Notes under the pieces: model-generated
Seen by the model: only the letters and a program-made list of their open reading frames with translations
Database searches by the model: none
Told to the model about the DNA's origin: nothing
In this document: piece by piece, positions 47,306-55,932 of the stretch
Layout of the letters: every line of letters starts with the position of its first letter
Position numbering within the stretch: the first letter of the stretch is position 1
From: Acidobacteriota bacterium
GTDB taxonomy: Bacteria; Acidobacteriota; Polarisedimenticolia; Polarisedimenticolales; Polarisedimenticolaceae
DNA: 64,000 bases
Assembly: GCA_029861955.1 (NCBI GenBank)
Contig: JAOTYK010000015.1
Span: forward strand, 47,557-111,556
Reading direction: 5' to 3'
Translations under genes and position numbers: made by a program

Positions 47306-49216
47306 ATGGAAACACCGAACGATTCTGAATTGAAACCCACCGAGATCGTCGAAGCGGCCGAGGCCCCTGCGGCCGAGCCCGAAAACCCCGAGGGTGCCCA
47401 CGGCATCCACGTCGAGGAGATCGACGACTTCGCCGCCGTCCTTGCCGAGTTCGAGGCAGGCGCCAAGGCGGTCAAGGAAGGGGACGTGGTGATCGGCACC
47501 GTGCTCCGCGTCCTTGAGAAAGAAGTCGTGGTCGATGTCGGCTACAAGTCGGAAGGGGTCATCGATCTCGACGAGTTCCGGCAGGTCGATGGCAGCATCA
47601 AAGTCGACATCGGAGACAAGGTCGACGTCCTCCTCGAGAAGACGGAGAACAACGACGGCTACGTGGTCCTCTCGAAGGAGAAGGCCGAGAAGCTCAAGGT
47701 CTGGGATGCCGTCGAGAAGGCGTACGAGAAAGACGAACCTGTCGATGGACGGGTCATCGATCGCATCAAGGGCGGCCTCAAGGTCGACATCGGCTTGCCG
47801 GCATTCCTGCCGGGCTCGCTGGTCGACGTTCGCCCGGTCCGCAACCTCGAGTCCATGATCGGGAACACCTACCCGATGAAGGTCATCAAGGTCAACAAAC
47901 GACGTGGCAACATCGTCCTCTCCCGCAAGGCGGTCCTGGAGGTCGAGAACGCTTCGAAGAAGAAGAAGACCCTCGAGGATCTCGAAGAGGGCAAGATCCT
48001 TCGTGGCGTCGTCAAGAACCTGACCGAGTACGGTGCCTTCATCGACCTCGGCGGGATCGACGGACTCCTTCACATCACCGACATCTCCTGGGGTCGTATC
48101 AATCACCCGTCGGAGAAGTTCCAGATCGGCGACGAGTTGGACGTCATCGTCCTTAAATTCGATCGCGAGAAAGAACGCGTCTCGCTTGGCTTCAAGCAGC
48201 TCCAGGAAGATCCCTGGGAGAACGCACCGATGAACTACCCGCCGCGGTCCCGAATCCGCGGCAAGGTTGTCAGCCTCACGGACTACGGCGCTTTCGTCGA
48301 GGTCGAAGAGGGGATCGAGGGTCTGATCCATGTCTCCGAGATGTCCTGGACCAAGCGGGTCAAGCATCCGTCGAAGGTCCTGAACATCAGCGACTGGGTC
48401 GAGTGTGTCGTCCTGGAAATCGATCAGGAGGGACGTCGTCTCTCCCTCGGCCTCAAGCAGACGGAACCCAACCCGTGGGATCTCATCGGCTCCAAGTACC
48501 GCATCGGCGATCGGATCACCGGCACGGTTCGCAACATCACCGACTTCGGCGCATTCATCGAGGTCGAGGATGGCATCGACGGGCTGGTGCATATCTCCGA
48601 CCTGTCGTGGACCACACGCGTCAAGCATCCCAGCGAGGTCCTCAACAAGGGCGACAGCGTCGATGCCGTCGTCCTCAAGATCGACTCCGAGAACCAACGG
48701 CTCTCCCTGGGGGTCAAGCAGACCCAGCCCAACGTCCTGGACGAGTTCTTCCAGCACCACGGGATCGGTAGCATCCTGCGCGGCAAGGTCACCCGGCTCG
48801 CAGAATTCGGCGCGTTCGTCGAAGTCTTCGAAGGGGTCGAGGGGCTGGTCCACGTGTCGGAGCTTTCGACGGAGCGTGTCGAGAACCCCGAGGACAGCTT
48901 CTCGGTCGGCCAGGAAGTACGGGTCAAGGTCATCAAGCTGGATCCCGTCGAGAAGAAGATCGGTCTCTCCGTGAAGGCAGCCGTCGGCGAGCCCGAGACG
49001 GAATCGGTCCAGGCCTACTTCGAGGCTCAGCCGAGCGACGGCAGCGCCACCCTGGGTGACCTGATGGATCCGACCCTCTTCGCCAAGAGCGGGGAGACGG
49101 CGGAGACACCCGCGGAGACGACCGACGACGCTGCGGACGAGACGCCCAGCGACGACGGCGACGACGGCGACGACGACGACAAGAAAACAAAGACTCCCGC
49201 CGAGGGTGACGCCTGA
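47306..49216 (+). CDS. rpsA: 30S ribosomal protein S1
   Basis: 636 residues. Six S1/OB repeats can be counted; the last four are strongly typical (LRGVVKNLTEYGAFIDLGGI; RGKVVSLTDYGAFVEVEEGI; TGTVRNITDFGAFIEVEDGI; RGKVTRLAEFGAFVEVFEGV). The first two are more diverged. S1 brings mRNA to the 30S subunit. An extended acidic, Asp-rich tail follows, encoded by a small GACGACGGC repeat. The ATG at 47306 has a GGAGG some 13 bp upstream. A long leader is available for autoregulation. The HU gene follows at 40 bp. Confidence 0.97.
   Translation: METPNDSELKPTEIVEAAEAPAAEPENPEGAHGIHVEEIDDFAAVLAEFEAGAKAVKEGDVVIGTVLRVLEKEVVVDVGYKSEGVIDLDEFRQVDGSIKVDIGDKVDVLLEKTENNDGYVVLSKEKAEKLKVWDAVEKAYEKDEPVDGRVIDRIKGGLKVDIGLPAFLPGSLVDVRPVRNLESMIGNTYPMKVIKVNKRRGNIVLSRKAVLEVENASKKKKTLEDLEEGKILRGVVKNLTEYGAFIDLGGIDGLLHITDISWGRINHPSEKFQIGDELDVIVLKFDREKERVSLGFKQLQEDPWENAPMNYPPRSRIRGKVVSLTDYGAFVEVEEGIEGLIHVSEMSWTKRVKHPSKVLNISDWVECVVLEIDQEGRRLSLGLKQTEPNPWDLIGSKYRIGDRITGTVRNITDFGAFIEVEDGIDGLVHISDLSWTTRVKHPSEVLNKGDSVDAVVLKIDSENQRLSLGVKQTQPNVLDEFFQHHGIGSILRGKVTRLAEFGAFVEVFEGVEGLVHVSELSTERVENPEDSFSVGQEVRVKVIKLDPVEKKIGLSVKAAVGEPETESVQAYFEAQPSDGSATLGDLMDPTLFAKSGETAETPAETTDDAADETPSDDGDDGDDDDKKTKTPAEGDA
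49151..49180 (+). repeat. GACGACGGC tandem repeat in the rpsA tail
   Basis: Short in-frame direct repeat of the GAC codon with GGC interruptions, encoding an Asp-rich stretch at the S1 C-terminus. Length could vary between strains by slippage. Confidence 0.8.
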
Positions 49217-49255
49217 TTCGAACGGTCTAGATCCGTTGAGCTTTGAGAGGGTTGC

Positions 49256-49579
49256 ATGACGAAGGCGGACCTTGTGGACGAGGTGGTCCGGGTATCCCGG
49301 GTCAGTAAGAAACACGCCGAGATTATCGTCAACACCGTCTTCTCTTCCATCGTGGAAGCGCTCCACCGGGAAGACAAGATCGAGCTGCGTGGCTTCGGTA
49401 GCTTTCGGGTGCGACGGCGTCGTTCTCGACAGGGCCGGAATCCCAAGACCGGGGATCGGGTGGAAGTTCCGGAGAAGCGGATTCCGTACTTCAAGCCCGG
49501 TAAGGAACTGAAGGATCTCATCAATCACGATGAGGACGCCGCAGTGGCGACGGAACATGACGACTCTCCACAGAGCTGA
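49256..49579 (+). CDS. HU/IHF-family DNA-binding protein (second)
   Basis: 107 residues. DNABII fold with MTKADLVDEVVRVSRVSKKH and the ELRGFGSFRVRRRRSRQGRN to GKELKDLINHDED arm and tail. It has an extra acidic tail of about 15 residues compared with the copy at 38228. Position after rpsA is the classical place of ihfB (himD). GAGAGGG precedes the ATG. It overlaps miaB by 23 bp. Confidence 0.94.
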   Translation: MTKADLVDEVVRVSRVSKKHAEIIVNTVFSSIVEALHREDKIELRGFGSFRVRRRRSRQGRNPKTGDRVEVPEKRIPYFKPGKELKDLINHDEDAAVATEHDDSPQS

Positions 49580-50912
49580 CTCCGGTCGGTACCACATCGA
49601 GACGTGGGGGTGTCAGATGAACCTCCACGACTCGGAGAAGCTGGCCGGCGCTCTCGAGCGGAACGGCTATGTGCGGGCCGGCTCGGCCGAGGATGCCGAC
49701 GTCATCCTGCTGAACACCTGCTCGATCCGGGAGAAGGCCGCCGAGAAGGTCTTCTCCGAACTGGGTCGACTCAAGCAACTCAAGGACGGCAACCCCAACC
49801 TGTTGCTGGGGGTCTGCGGTTGTGTGGCCCAGCAGGAGGGCGAGAAGATCTTCGGCCGTGCGCCGTACGTCGACTTCGTCCTGGGACCGCGGGCCACGTC
49901 GACGTTGGATCGAGTCCTGGCCGACCACGGCAAGGCGACCCTGAAACCACGCGTCGTCGATACCGAGTACCGAAAAGACTCGATACAGTTTCCCTACGAC
50001 GCCATCCGACGGGAGGGGCTGACTCGCTCGAAAGCCTATGTCACGGTGATCGAGGGTTGTAACCATCGCTGTACTTACTGCATCGTCCCCACGACCCGCG
50101 GCCGCGAGATCTGCCGACCGATGAGCGAGGTGATCGCGGAGGTCTCGATGCTCGCCGACCAGGGCGTCCACGAGATCGAATTTCTCGGTCAGACGGTCAA
50201 CGCCTATCGGGACGCGGAAGGGAACACGCTAGCGGAACTCCTGATCGCGACGGCCCGCAGAACGGGCATCCACCGTATTCGATTCACCACCTCGCACCCG
50301 GCGCAGATGACGGATCGTCTGATGGACGCGATGGGGGAAGCTCGACCGTCCCTCTGTCGCTACCTGCATCTTCCCGTGCAGTCCGGTAGCAGCGATGTCC
50401 TGAAGCAGATGAAACGCGGCTATGACCGCGAGACCTATCTCGAGAAGATCGCGGCCATCCGTCGACGGATCCCCGACATGCGATTCGGTACCGACATCAT
50501 CGTGGGCTTCCCCGGTGAGACCGAGGCGCAGTTCCAGGAGACCCTCTCGCTGATGCAGACGGTTCCCTTCGACACGGTCTACTCATTCACCTATTCGGAG
50601 CGGCCGGGAACCCGTGCCCTGGAGTTCGGCGACCCGGTCCCACTGGGCGAAAAGATGGAACGGTTGCATCGACTTCAATCGATGCAGAACCAGATTCAGG
50701 AGCAACGGAACCAGGATTGGGTCGGCACGACCCAGCCCGTCCTCATCGAGGGTCGTAGCCGACGATTCTCGGATCGCTGGACGGGTCGCACGGAACAGCA
50801 TCGTGTGGTGAACTTCACCGGTGCCGGACAGGAAGGATCGATCCGCCCGGTGGAGATCCAACGAGCCACGGCGTTTTCACTTTATGGGGTCGCAGCGCCT
50901 GGCGGCGCTTGA
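49557..50912 (+). CDS. miaB: tRNA-2-methylthio-N6-dimethylallyladenosine synthase
   Basis: 451 residues. The N-terminal methylthiotransferase domain has its three cluster cysteines (HIETWGCQMN, LLNTCSIREKAA, CGCVAQQEGE); the radical-SAM CxxxCxxC is in CNHRCTYCIVP (about residue 163); a C-terminal TRAM domain follows. It adds ms2 to i6A37 of tRNAs reading UNN codons. ATG 49557 is preferred; it lies inside the HU gene end. Confidence 0.97.
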   Translation: MTTLHRADSGRYHIETWGCQMNLHDSEKLAGALERNGYVRAGSAEDADVILLNTCSIREKAAEKVFSELGRLKQLKDGNPNLLLGVCGCVAQQEGEKIFGRAPYVDFVLGPRATSTLDRVLADHGKATLKPRVVDTEYRKDSIQFPYDAIRREGLTRSKAYVTVIEGCNHRCTYCIVPTTRGREICRPMSEVIAEVSMLADQGVHEIEFLGQTVNAYRDAEGNTLAELLIATARRTGIHRIRFTTSHPAQMTDRLMDAMGEARPSLCRYLHLPVQSGSSDVLKQMKRGYDRETYLEKIAAIRRRIPDMRFGTDIIVGFPGETEAQFQETLSLMQTVPFDTVYSFTYSERPGTRALEFGDPVPLGEKMERLHRLQSMQNQIQEQRNQDWVGTTQPVLIEGRSRRFSDRWTGRTEQHRVVNFTGAGQEGSIRPVEIQRATAFSLYGVAAPGGA

Positions 50913-50938
50913 CCGGGGCGAACCGCCCTCGCTATAGT
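50909..50938 (+). promoter_or_regulatory. promoter of the DUF151 gene
   Basis: TTGACC (50909-50914), 18 bp spacer, TATAGT (50933-50938), overlapping the miaB stop codon; the start ATG is about 40 bp downstream. Confidence 0.8.
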
Positions 50939-50979
50939 CTAGTTATCGGGTGCACGGGCCCCTCAGAGGAAACAAAACG

Positions 50980-51468
50980 ATGTCGATCGAGATGAAAATC
51001 AAGGGTCTGATGATTGACCCGGTCTCCAACATGCCCATCATCGTTCTCCGGAGCGAGGACGGGAACACGGTCCTGCCAATCTGGGTCGGGATTTTCGAGG
51101 CCAACGCCATCGCGATCCAGATGGAGAACATCGTTTCCCCGCGACCGATGACCCACGATCTCCTGAAGAACGTGATCGACGGCCTGGATGCGGAGATCGA
51201 GCGGGTGGTCATCACCGACCTGAAGGAAAACACCTTCTACGCGACCATCCACATCCGCAACCGGAACGGTGAGGGGTCGCTGCTTGTCGACGCCCGCCCC
51301 TCGGATGCGATGGCCCTGGCCCTGCGCGCGAACGCGGTCATCCAGGTCGAGGAGACGGTCCTAGACAAGTCCACGACCGACGACAGCACCAGCGCCCAGG
51401 AGACCGAGCGGCTTCGCCGCTGGCTGGAGACCGTCGACCCGGAGGAGTTGGGCAAGTACGAGATGTAG
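50980..51468 (+). CDS. bifunctional nuclease family protein (DUF151)
   Basis: 162 residues. BFN/DUF151 fold with GLMIDPVSNMPIIVLRSEDG, LPIWVGIFEANAIAIQMENI and the conserved DARPSDAMALALRANAVIQV. Members have been reported with nuclease activity on DNA and RNA; physiological role is not settled. The ATG at 50980 follows GAGGAAA and its own promoter. 211 bp separate it from parA. Confidence 0.92.
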   Translation: MSIEMKIKGLMIDPVSNMPIIVLRSEDGNTVLPIWVGIFEANAIAIQMENIVSPRPMTHDLLKNVIDGLDAEIERVVITDLKENTFYATIHIRNRNGEGSLLVDARPSDAMALALRANAVIQVEETVLDKSTTDDSTSAQETERLRRWLETVDPEELGKYEM

Positions 51469-51532
51469 TCTCGCCCCGTTCGATTCCGATCGCGCCTGCG
51501 CCTTACTTTCGCCTCTACAGCTTCCTCCGTTA

Positions 51533-51561
51533 TTGACACTCGTCCCTCCCGTCGTTAGACT
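51533..51561 (+). promoter_or_regulatory. promoter of parAB
   Basis: TTGACA (51533-51538), 17 bp spacer, TAGACT (51556-51561). Predicted start near 51568, leaving a ~112-nt leader that contains a DnaA-box-like site. Confidence 0.85.
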
Positions 51562-51636
51562 CGACGCCGCTGCGGTTTCCCTGCGAGATACTGCGGTGAG
51601 GGTCCGTCCTACCCCAATATCCTGTGGTGTCGCCAG

Positions 51637-51645
51637 CTATCCACA
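51637..51645 (+). promoter_or_regulatory. DnaA-box-like site in the parA leader
   Basis: CTATCCACA differs at one position from the DnaA box TTATCCACA. It lies within the predicted transcribed leader, 35 bp before the parA ATG. Confidence 0.45.
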
Positions 51646-51679
51646 CATTGACCTCATCGACCCCGAAGACGGAGGCAAC

Positions 51680-52444
51680 ATGGCCTGCATGACGATCATC
51701 GTCGCTAACCAGAAAGGCGGCGTCGGCAAGACCACGACGTCCATCAACCTCGCCGCGGCGATGGCCCAAAAGGGAAAGAAGACGCTGATCGTCGATCTGG
51801 ATCCTCAGGGCAATGCGACGATCTCCTTCATCGATCCTCACAAGATGGAGCAGACGGTCTACGACCTCTTGGTGGATCCCGCGGTGACCGTGGAGAACAT
51901 CGTCCAGGTTTCGGAGTATGACGCCCTGGATGTGTTGGGCTCCAACATCTCACTGGCCAAGGCCGAGGCGAAATTGGTGGGGGAGTTCGACAGCCACTTC
52001 CGCCTCAAGGACAAGCTGGCATCGGTCCGGGATCTCTATGACTACATCGTCATCGACACCCCACCGACCCTGGGCATCCTGACCGTCAACGCCATGGTCG
52101 CCGGGACCCATCTCCTGGTTCCGATTCAGTCTTCGTATTACGCGCTGGAGGGGACCGACGACCTCCTGGACACCTTCGAGAAGATTCGAGCACGCCCCAA
52201 TCCGGAGCTGAAGTTTCTGGGGGTCGTCATCACCCTCCACGACAAGCGGACCAACCTGGCCAAAGACGTCCGCAGTCAGATCCAGGATGTCTTCGGCGAG
52301 AAGGTCTTCGCGACCACCATCTCCAAGAGCGTGCGTCTCGAGGAGAGCCCCGCATACAAGCAAAGCATCTTCAGCTTCGCCCCCCAGTCGTCCGGCGCTG
52401 TGGAGTACTACAGCCTGTCGGAGGAGGTTATTAAACGTGTCTAA
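51680..52444 (+). CDS. parA: chromosome partitioning ATPase ParA/Soj
   Basis: 254 residues. Deviant Walker A KGGVGKTTTSINLA near residue 11, Walker A' DLDPQGNATI, and Walker B DYIVIDTPPTLG. It lacks the N-terminal DNA-binding domain of plasmid ParA type Ia, so it is the chromosomal Soj type. With ParB it moves origin regions apart. The ATG at 51680 is four bases after GGAGG. It overlaps parB by 8 bp. Confidence 0.96.
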   Translation: MACMTIIVANQKGGVGKTTTSINLAAAMAQKGKKTLIVDLDPQGNATISFIDPHKMEQTVYDLLVDPAVTVENIVQVSEYDALDVLGSNISLAKAEAKLVGEFDSHFRLKDKLASVRDLYDYIVIDTPPTLGILTVNAMVAGTHLLVPIQSSYYALEGTDDLLDTFEKIRARPNPELKFLGVVITLHDKRTNLAKDVRSQIQDVFGEKVFATTISKSVRLEESPAYKQSIFSFAPQSSGAVEYYSLSEEVIKRV

Positions 52445-53333
52445 GATGACTGGCCTTCCGGAAGCTCGACGCATGCGGCATGACAGCCACTTCGTCGAGG
52501 AGATCACCTCTCAAAGAAGCGAGTCCATCGGACGGATGATCGACATCCGCCGGGTCGAACCGAACCCCCATCAGCCGCGAAAAGAGTTCGGCGACCTTTC
52601 GGAGATGGTAGCGTCGGTCAAAGAGAAGGGCATCCTGGAACCGATCCTTGTCCGCCAGCACGAGGGCAAATACCAGATCATCGCCGGCGAGCGACGCTAC
52701 CAGGCGGCCAAGCTGTCGGGGCTCCAGCGGGTGCCCTGTATCGAGGTCGACGTAGACAGCCGGGGCATGCTCGAGATTTCGCTGATCGAGAATCTTCAAC
52801 GACGAGACCTGACCGCGTTTGAGGAGGCCGCCGCCATCCAACGGCTATGCGAGCAGTTCCGTTACACCCACGAAGAGATCGCCCGCAAGCTGGGCAAGTC
52901 CCGGACGGTCGTGACGGAGATCCTCAGCCTCAATCGGCTGCCGGAGGAGATTCAAGACCGATGTCGGCAGGCCGACATTACGAGCAAGTCGATGCTGCTG
53001 CAGATCGTACGGATGGAGACCGCCGAGGAGATGCACCGACTGATCGACAAGATCGCCGGCGAGGGTCTCACTCGAGAGGACGCCAGACAGTACAAGCGTG
53101 AAGAGAGCTCGGCTCGACGGCCACGGAACTTCACCTATCGTTACAAACCCGAGGGTCGTGACTTTCAGTTCACGCTGACCTTCAAGAAGCCCGAGGTTCA
53201 GAGGGACGAGATGATCGCAGCGCTTCAGGGGCTTCTGGAGCAGCTGTCCAACGAACCCGACGCATTGGTCCAGCCGGCGTCGACAGGCCGACAGAGAGGC
53301 GACAAGGCAGCCGCCGGGCCCCAGGACCACTAG
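52437..53333 (+). CDS. parB: chromosome partitioning protein ParB/Spo0J
   Basis: 298 residues. CTPase/ParB box motifs (PHQPRKEFGDL; GERRYQAAKLSG; ISLIENLQRRDLTAFEEA), helix-turn-helix (FRYTHEEIARKLGKSRTVVT) and a C-terminal dimer part (residues ~235-280). Binds parS and slides as a CTP clamp. GTG 52437 is favoured because GAGGAGG stands nine bases upstream; ATG 52446 is possible. No parS palindrome was recognised nearby. Confidence 0.95.
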   Translation: MSKMTGLPEARRMRHDSHFVEEITSQRSESIGRMIDIRRVEPNPHQPRKEFGDLSEMVASVKEKGILEPILVRQHEGKYQIIAGERRYQAAKLSGLQRVPCIEVDVDSRGMLEISLIENLQRRDLTAFEEAAAIQRLCEQFRYTHEEIARKLGKSRTVVTEILSLNRLPEEIQDRCRQADITSKSMLLQIVRMETAEEMHRLIDKIAGEGLTREDARQYKREESSARRPRNFTYRYKPEGRDFQFTLTFKKPEVQRDEMIAALQGLLEQLSNEPDALVQPASTGRQRGDKAAAGPQDH

Positions 53334-53348
53334 AGTCGCTCAGAGTCG

Positions 53349-53357
53349 TTATCCACA
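53349..53357 (+). promoter_or_regulatory. perfect DnaA box
   Basis: TTATCCACA, exact match to the canonical DnaA box, 16 bp after the parB stop. Confidence 0.75.
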
Positions 53358-53370
53358 GGATCCTGGGAAC

Positions 53371-53379
53371 TTTTCCACA
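53371..53379 (+). promoter_or_regulatory. second DnaA box
   Basis: TTTTCCACA, one base from the canonical sequence and in the same direction, 13 bp beyond the first box. An AT-rich patch (around 53386-53404) follows it. Confidence 0.6.
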
Positions 53380-53385
53380 GTCTAG

Positions 53386-53395
53386 TTGACATAAT
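53386..53395 (+). promoter_or_regulatory. promoter-like element before lptFG
   Basis: TTGACATAAT can be read as an extended -10 (TGACATAAT) or as a -35 (TTGACA) followed by a weak TAGGGA 19 bp later. Either would drive lptFG; it directly abuts the DnaA boxes. Confidence 0.4.
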
Positions 53396-53459
53396 ATGCA
53401 TTATCGGACGTAGGGACGGTCTTGCCTCGATCTCCCACACTGCCTAGACTGCCCCTCTG

Positions 53460-55928
53460 ATGCGCCCCTATCCCGGCCGAGTTAGTCGCTACGTCTTGAT
53501 GGAGCTCTGGACCCCGACGCTCCTGGCGCTGATGGTTTATCTGTTCCTGCTGCTGACCAATCATTTCTTCCAGGTTGCCGAGCAGGCCCTCCGGTTGGAC
53601 TTCGGTTTCCTGGTGGCCCTCAAGATGGTCGCGCTGGGGATCCCCAAGGTCCTGGCGCTCTGTATCCCGATGGCGACGCTTCTAGGCGGCTTGATCGCCG
53701 TCGGTCGGCTCTCCAGCGATCACGAGTACATCGCCCTCCAGGGCGCCGGTCGCGGCCCGGGGGCGCTCATGTTTCCGCTGGCGATCTTCGGGTTGCTGGC
53801 CAGCCTCGCAGGTGCCTACGTCCTGGCCGAGCTCTATCCGGCCTCCAGCTTCAAGGTCCGAGAGCTGCAACGGATGACCCTGCGGAGCTCCAACCTGGCG
53901 TCCAATCTCACGCCGAGGGTCTTCTTCACCCGGATCCCCAATTTCGTCCTGTTCGTGGATGAGATCAAGACCGACGGGGAAGGTCGGCTGCAGGACGTGT
54001 TGGTGATCTCCACCGAGCCCAATACCCAAAGACACCAACTGCTCCTCGCCCGTGGGGGCGATGTCTACCCCTCACCTGACGGCAGCGGCGGACTGATCCT
54101 CGATCTGTTCGACGGCGTGGGGCAGCTCTATGACGACCGGCAGCCCGAGTCGATCCGGCGGATCCGGGCCTTCGCGTCCCTTCGGGAGAAGATCGAACCC
54201 TCCGTGGTGCAGAAGATCTACGAACAGCCCACCGAGAAGGCCATCGCCAACTACGACACGAGAGAGCTGTGGAGCGGCGCCCGGGAGGCCTCCGAGCGCT
54301 GGCGGGAGGTGAGAGCCAAGTTCGGTGACATCGCGCCGGCTCCCCCGTCACTCCCCTACCTGGAAGCGGGAAAACGGTTCCGGGACTTCAACGTCGAGTT
54401 TCATAGTCGGCTGGCCCTCCCCTTCGCCTCGTTCTTCTTCGCGCTGTTGGCCGTCCCCCTCGGGGTCCGTCGTATCCGATCCGGGAAAGGTGCCGGGTTT
54501 GCCATGAGCCTGATGGTGATCCTCATCTACTGGACGATCTACACATCGTTACGGAATGCGGCCCTGCGGGGTCAGATCGATCCCTCCCTGATCTGGATCG
54601 CCAACGGCGTGATCCTGATCTGGTGTAGCTGGGGTCTCTGGCGCCTACGCTGGCCCGGGGGGCAGAACGTCGGTCTGTTGCGACGGCTCGCACGGAAGTT
54701 CCGCGCCTTCCTGCAGCGTCGGGCCGAAGCCCGTCGGACCGAGGCCGCCAAGTCGATCGTCGGACGTGCCGAGACCGAGCTCGTCGAGTTGACCAACCTG
54801 GGTGGGACCTCCAGTCGCTTCGTCCGGCGGACCGATCAGTATGTCGCCGTCCAGTACCTGAAGGTCCTGGGCCTCACCCTGGCGTCGGCCTATTTGATCT
54901 TCGGACTGGTGGAGTTCAAGACTCTGGCGGAAGGATTGATGCGGAGAAACCTCTCCTTCGCACCGATGATCGAGTACTTCCCGCTGTTTCTCGCCGGCCG
55001 GCTCTCGCTGGTCCTCCCCATCGGCAGTCTCTGCGCCGCCGTCGTCACCTTCACGCTCCTCGCCCGCACCGGCGAGTTGACGGCCATGAAGTCGGTGGGG
55101 ATCAGCATGCGTCGGGCGACGATGCCGGTCCTTGGGCTGACGTTGCTTTCCTGCCTGGCTTCGTTCCTGGTTCAGGACTACATCAGTCCTCAGGCCAACC
55201 GTCGCGCCGGCGCCATCAAGGCCGAGATCAGCGGGCGTCAACAGAAGATCGGACAGCTGCGAGCCCATGGCAGCTGGGCCTTCGGCTCCGAGGGAAAACG
55301 GCTCTACCACTACCGGGTCTATGACGCTCGGGCCGAGGAGTTCCAGGGCCTGCGGGTGTTCGGCCTCGATCGAAAGACCCTGACGATCCGCGAGCATCGC
55401 TTCGCCGAGAGCGCCCGCTGGAACGGCGAGCAGTGGGAGATCGAGGGCGGTTGGCTGAGGGTCTTCGACGAGCATGGAGGCGAGCGCTTCACCGCACACG
55501 AACCGGGACTACGGGTCACGCTGGACCCTCCCGATAACTTCGAGTCCGGCGCGCTCTCGGCGATCCCATCACTGGAGATGAGCGAGCAGATGAGCCGGCA
55601 GGAACTGAAGGCCGAGTCCACGGCGCTGGACGCGTCGGGCTATGACACCACGCAGCTAAGGATGGCCTACCACGTCAAACTCTCGTTGGCCCTCACACCG
55701 TTCGTGATGGTCGTGCTTGCACTCCCCTTCGCGTTTCGCGTGGGCAGACGCGGGTCGCTCTACGGGATCGGCGTCGCGTTCATCCTGGTGCTGGTCTACT
55801 GGGCGGTCTTCGCGGTCTTTCGATCCCTGGGTAGCACGGGGGTTCTTGAGCCGGTGCTGGCCGCGTGGGCACCCAACGTTCTCTTCAGCCTGACCGGCCT
55901 GTGGATGTTGCTCTACGTTCCCAGCTGA
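53460..55928 (+). CDS. fused LptF-LptG LPS export permease
   Basis: 822 residues; LptF and LptG are normally separate proteins of ~360 each. First half: three transmembrane helices (LWTPTLLALMVYLFLLLTNH near 16-38; FLVALKMVALGIPKVLALCI near 49-78; near 105-125), periplasmic jellyroll (~130-310), then three helices (near 315, 345, 380). A basic linker (about 400-465, RRLARKFRAFLQRRAEARR) follows, then a second half with the same pattern ending LFSLTGLWMLLYVP. With LptB (15579) this makes the inner-membrane extraction engine. Ends tail-to-tail with the minus-strand TPR gene, 4 bp apart. Confidence 0.92.
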   Translation: MRPYPGRVSRYVLMELWTPTLLALMVYLFLLLTNHFFQVAEQALRLDFGFLVALKMVALGIPKVLALCIPMATLLGGLIAVGRLSSDHEYIALQGAGRGPGALMFPLAIFGLLASLAGAYVLAELYPASSFKVRELQRMTLRSSNLASNLTPRVFFTRIPNFVLFVDEIKTDGEGRLQDVLVISTEPNTQRHQLLLARGGDVYPSPDGSGGLILDLFDGVGQLYDDRQPESIRRIRAFASLREKIEPSVVQKIYEQPTEKAIANYDTRELWSGAREASERWREVRAKFGDIAPAPPSLPYLEAGKRFRDFNVEFHSRLALPFASFFFALLAVPLGVRRIRSGKGAGFAMSLMVILIYWTIYTSLRNAALRGQIDPSLIWIANGVILIWCSWGLWRLRWPGGQNVGLLRRLARKFRAFLQRRAEARRTEAAKSIVGRAETELVELTNLGGTSSRFVRRTDQYVAVQYLKVLGLTLASAYLIFGLVEFKTLAEGLMRRNLSFAPMIEYFPLFLAGRLSLVLPIGSLCAAVVTFTLLARTGELTAMKSVGISMRRATMPVLGLTLLSCLASFLVQDYISPQANRRAGAIKAEISGRQQKIGQLRAHGSWAFGSEGKRLYHYRVYDARAEEFQGLRVFGLDRKTLTIREHRFAESARWNGEQWEIEGGWLRVFDEHGGERFTAHEPGLRVTLDPPDNFESGALSAIPSLEMSEQMSRQELKAESTALDASGYDTTQLRMAYHVKLSLALTPFVMVVLALPFAFRVGRRGSLYGIGVAFILVLVYWAVFAVFRSLGSTGVLEPVLAAWAPNVLFSLTGLWMLLYVPS

Positions 55929-55932
55929 CCGG

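Noticed and set aside
47186..49597. 803-codon minus-strand open frame across rpsA.
   Set aside because: It is in exact codon register with rpsA and arises because TTA, CTA and TCA are rare. The plus strand has six clear S1 repeats and its own promoter.
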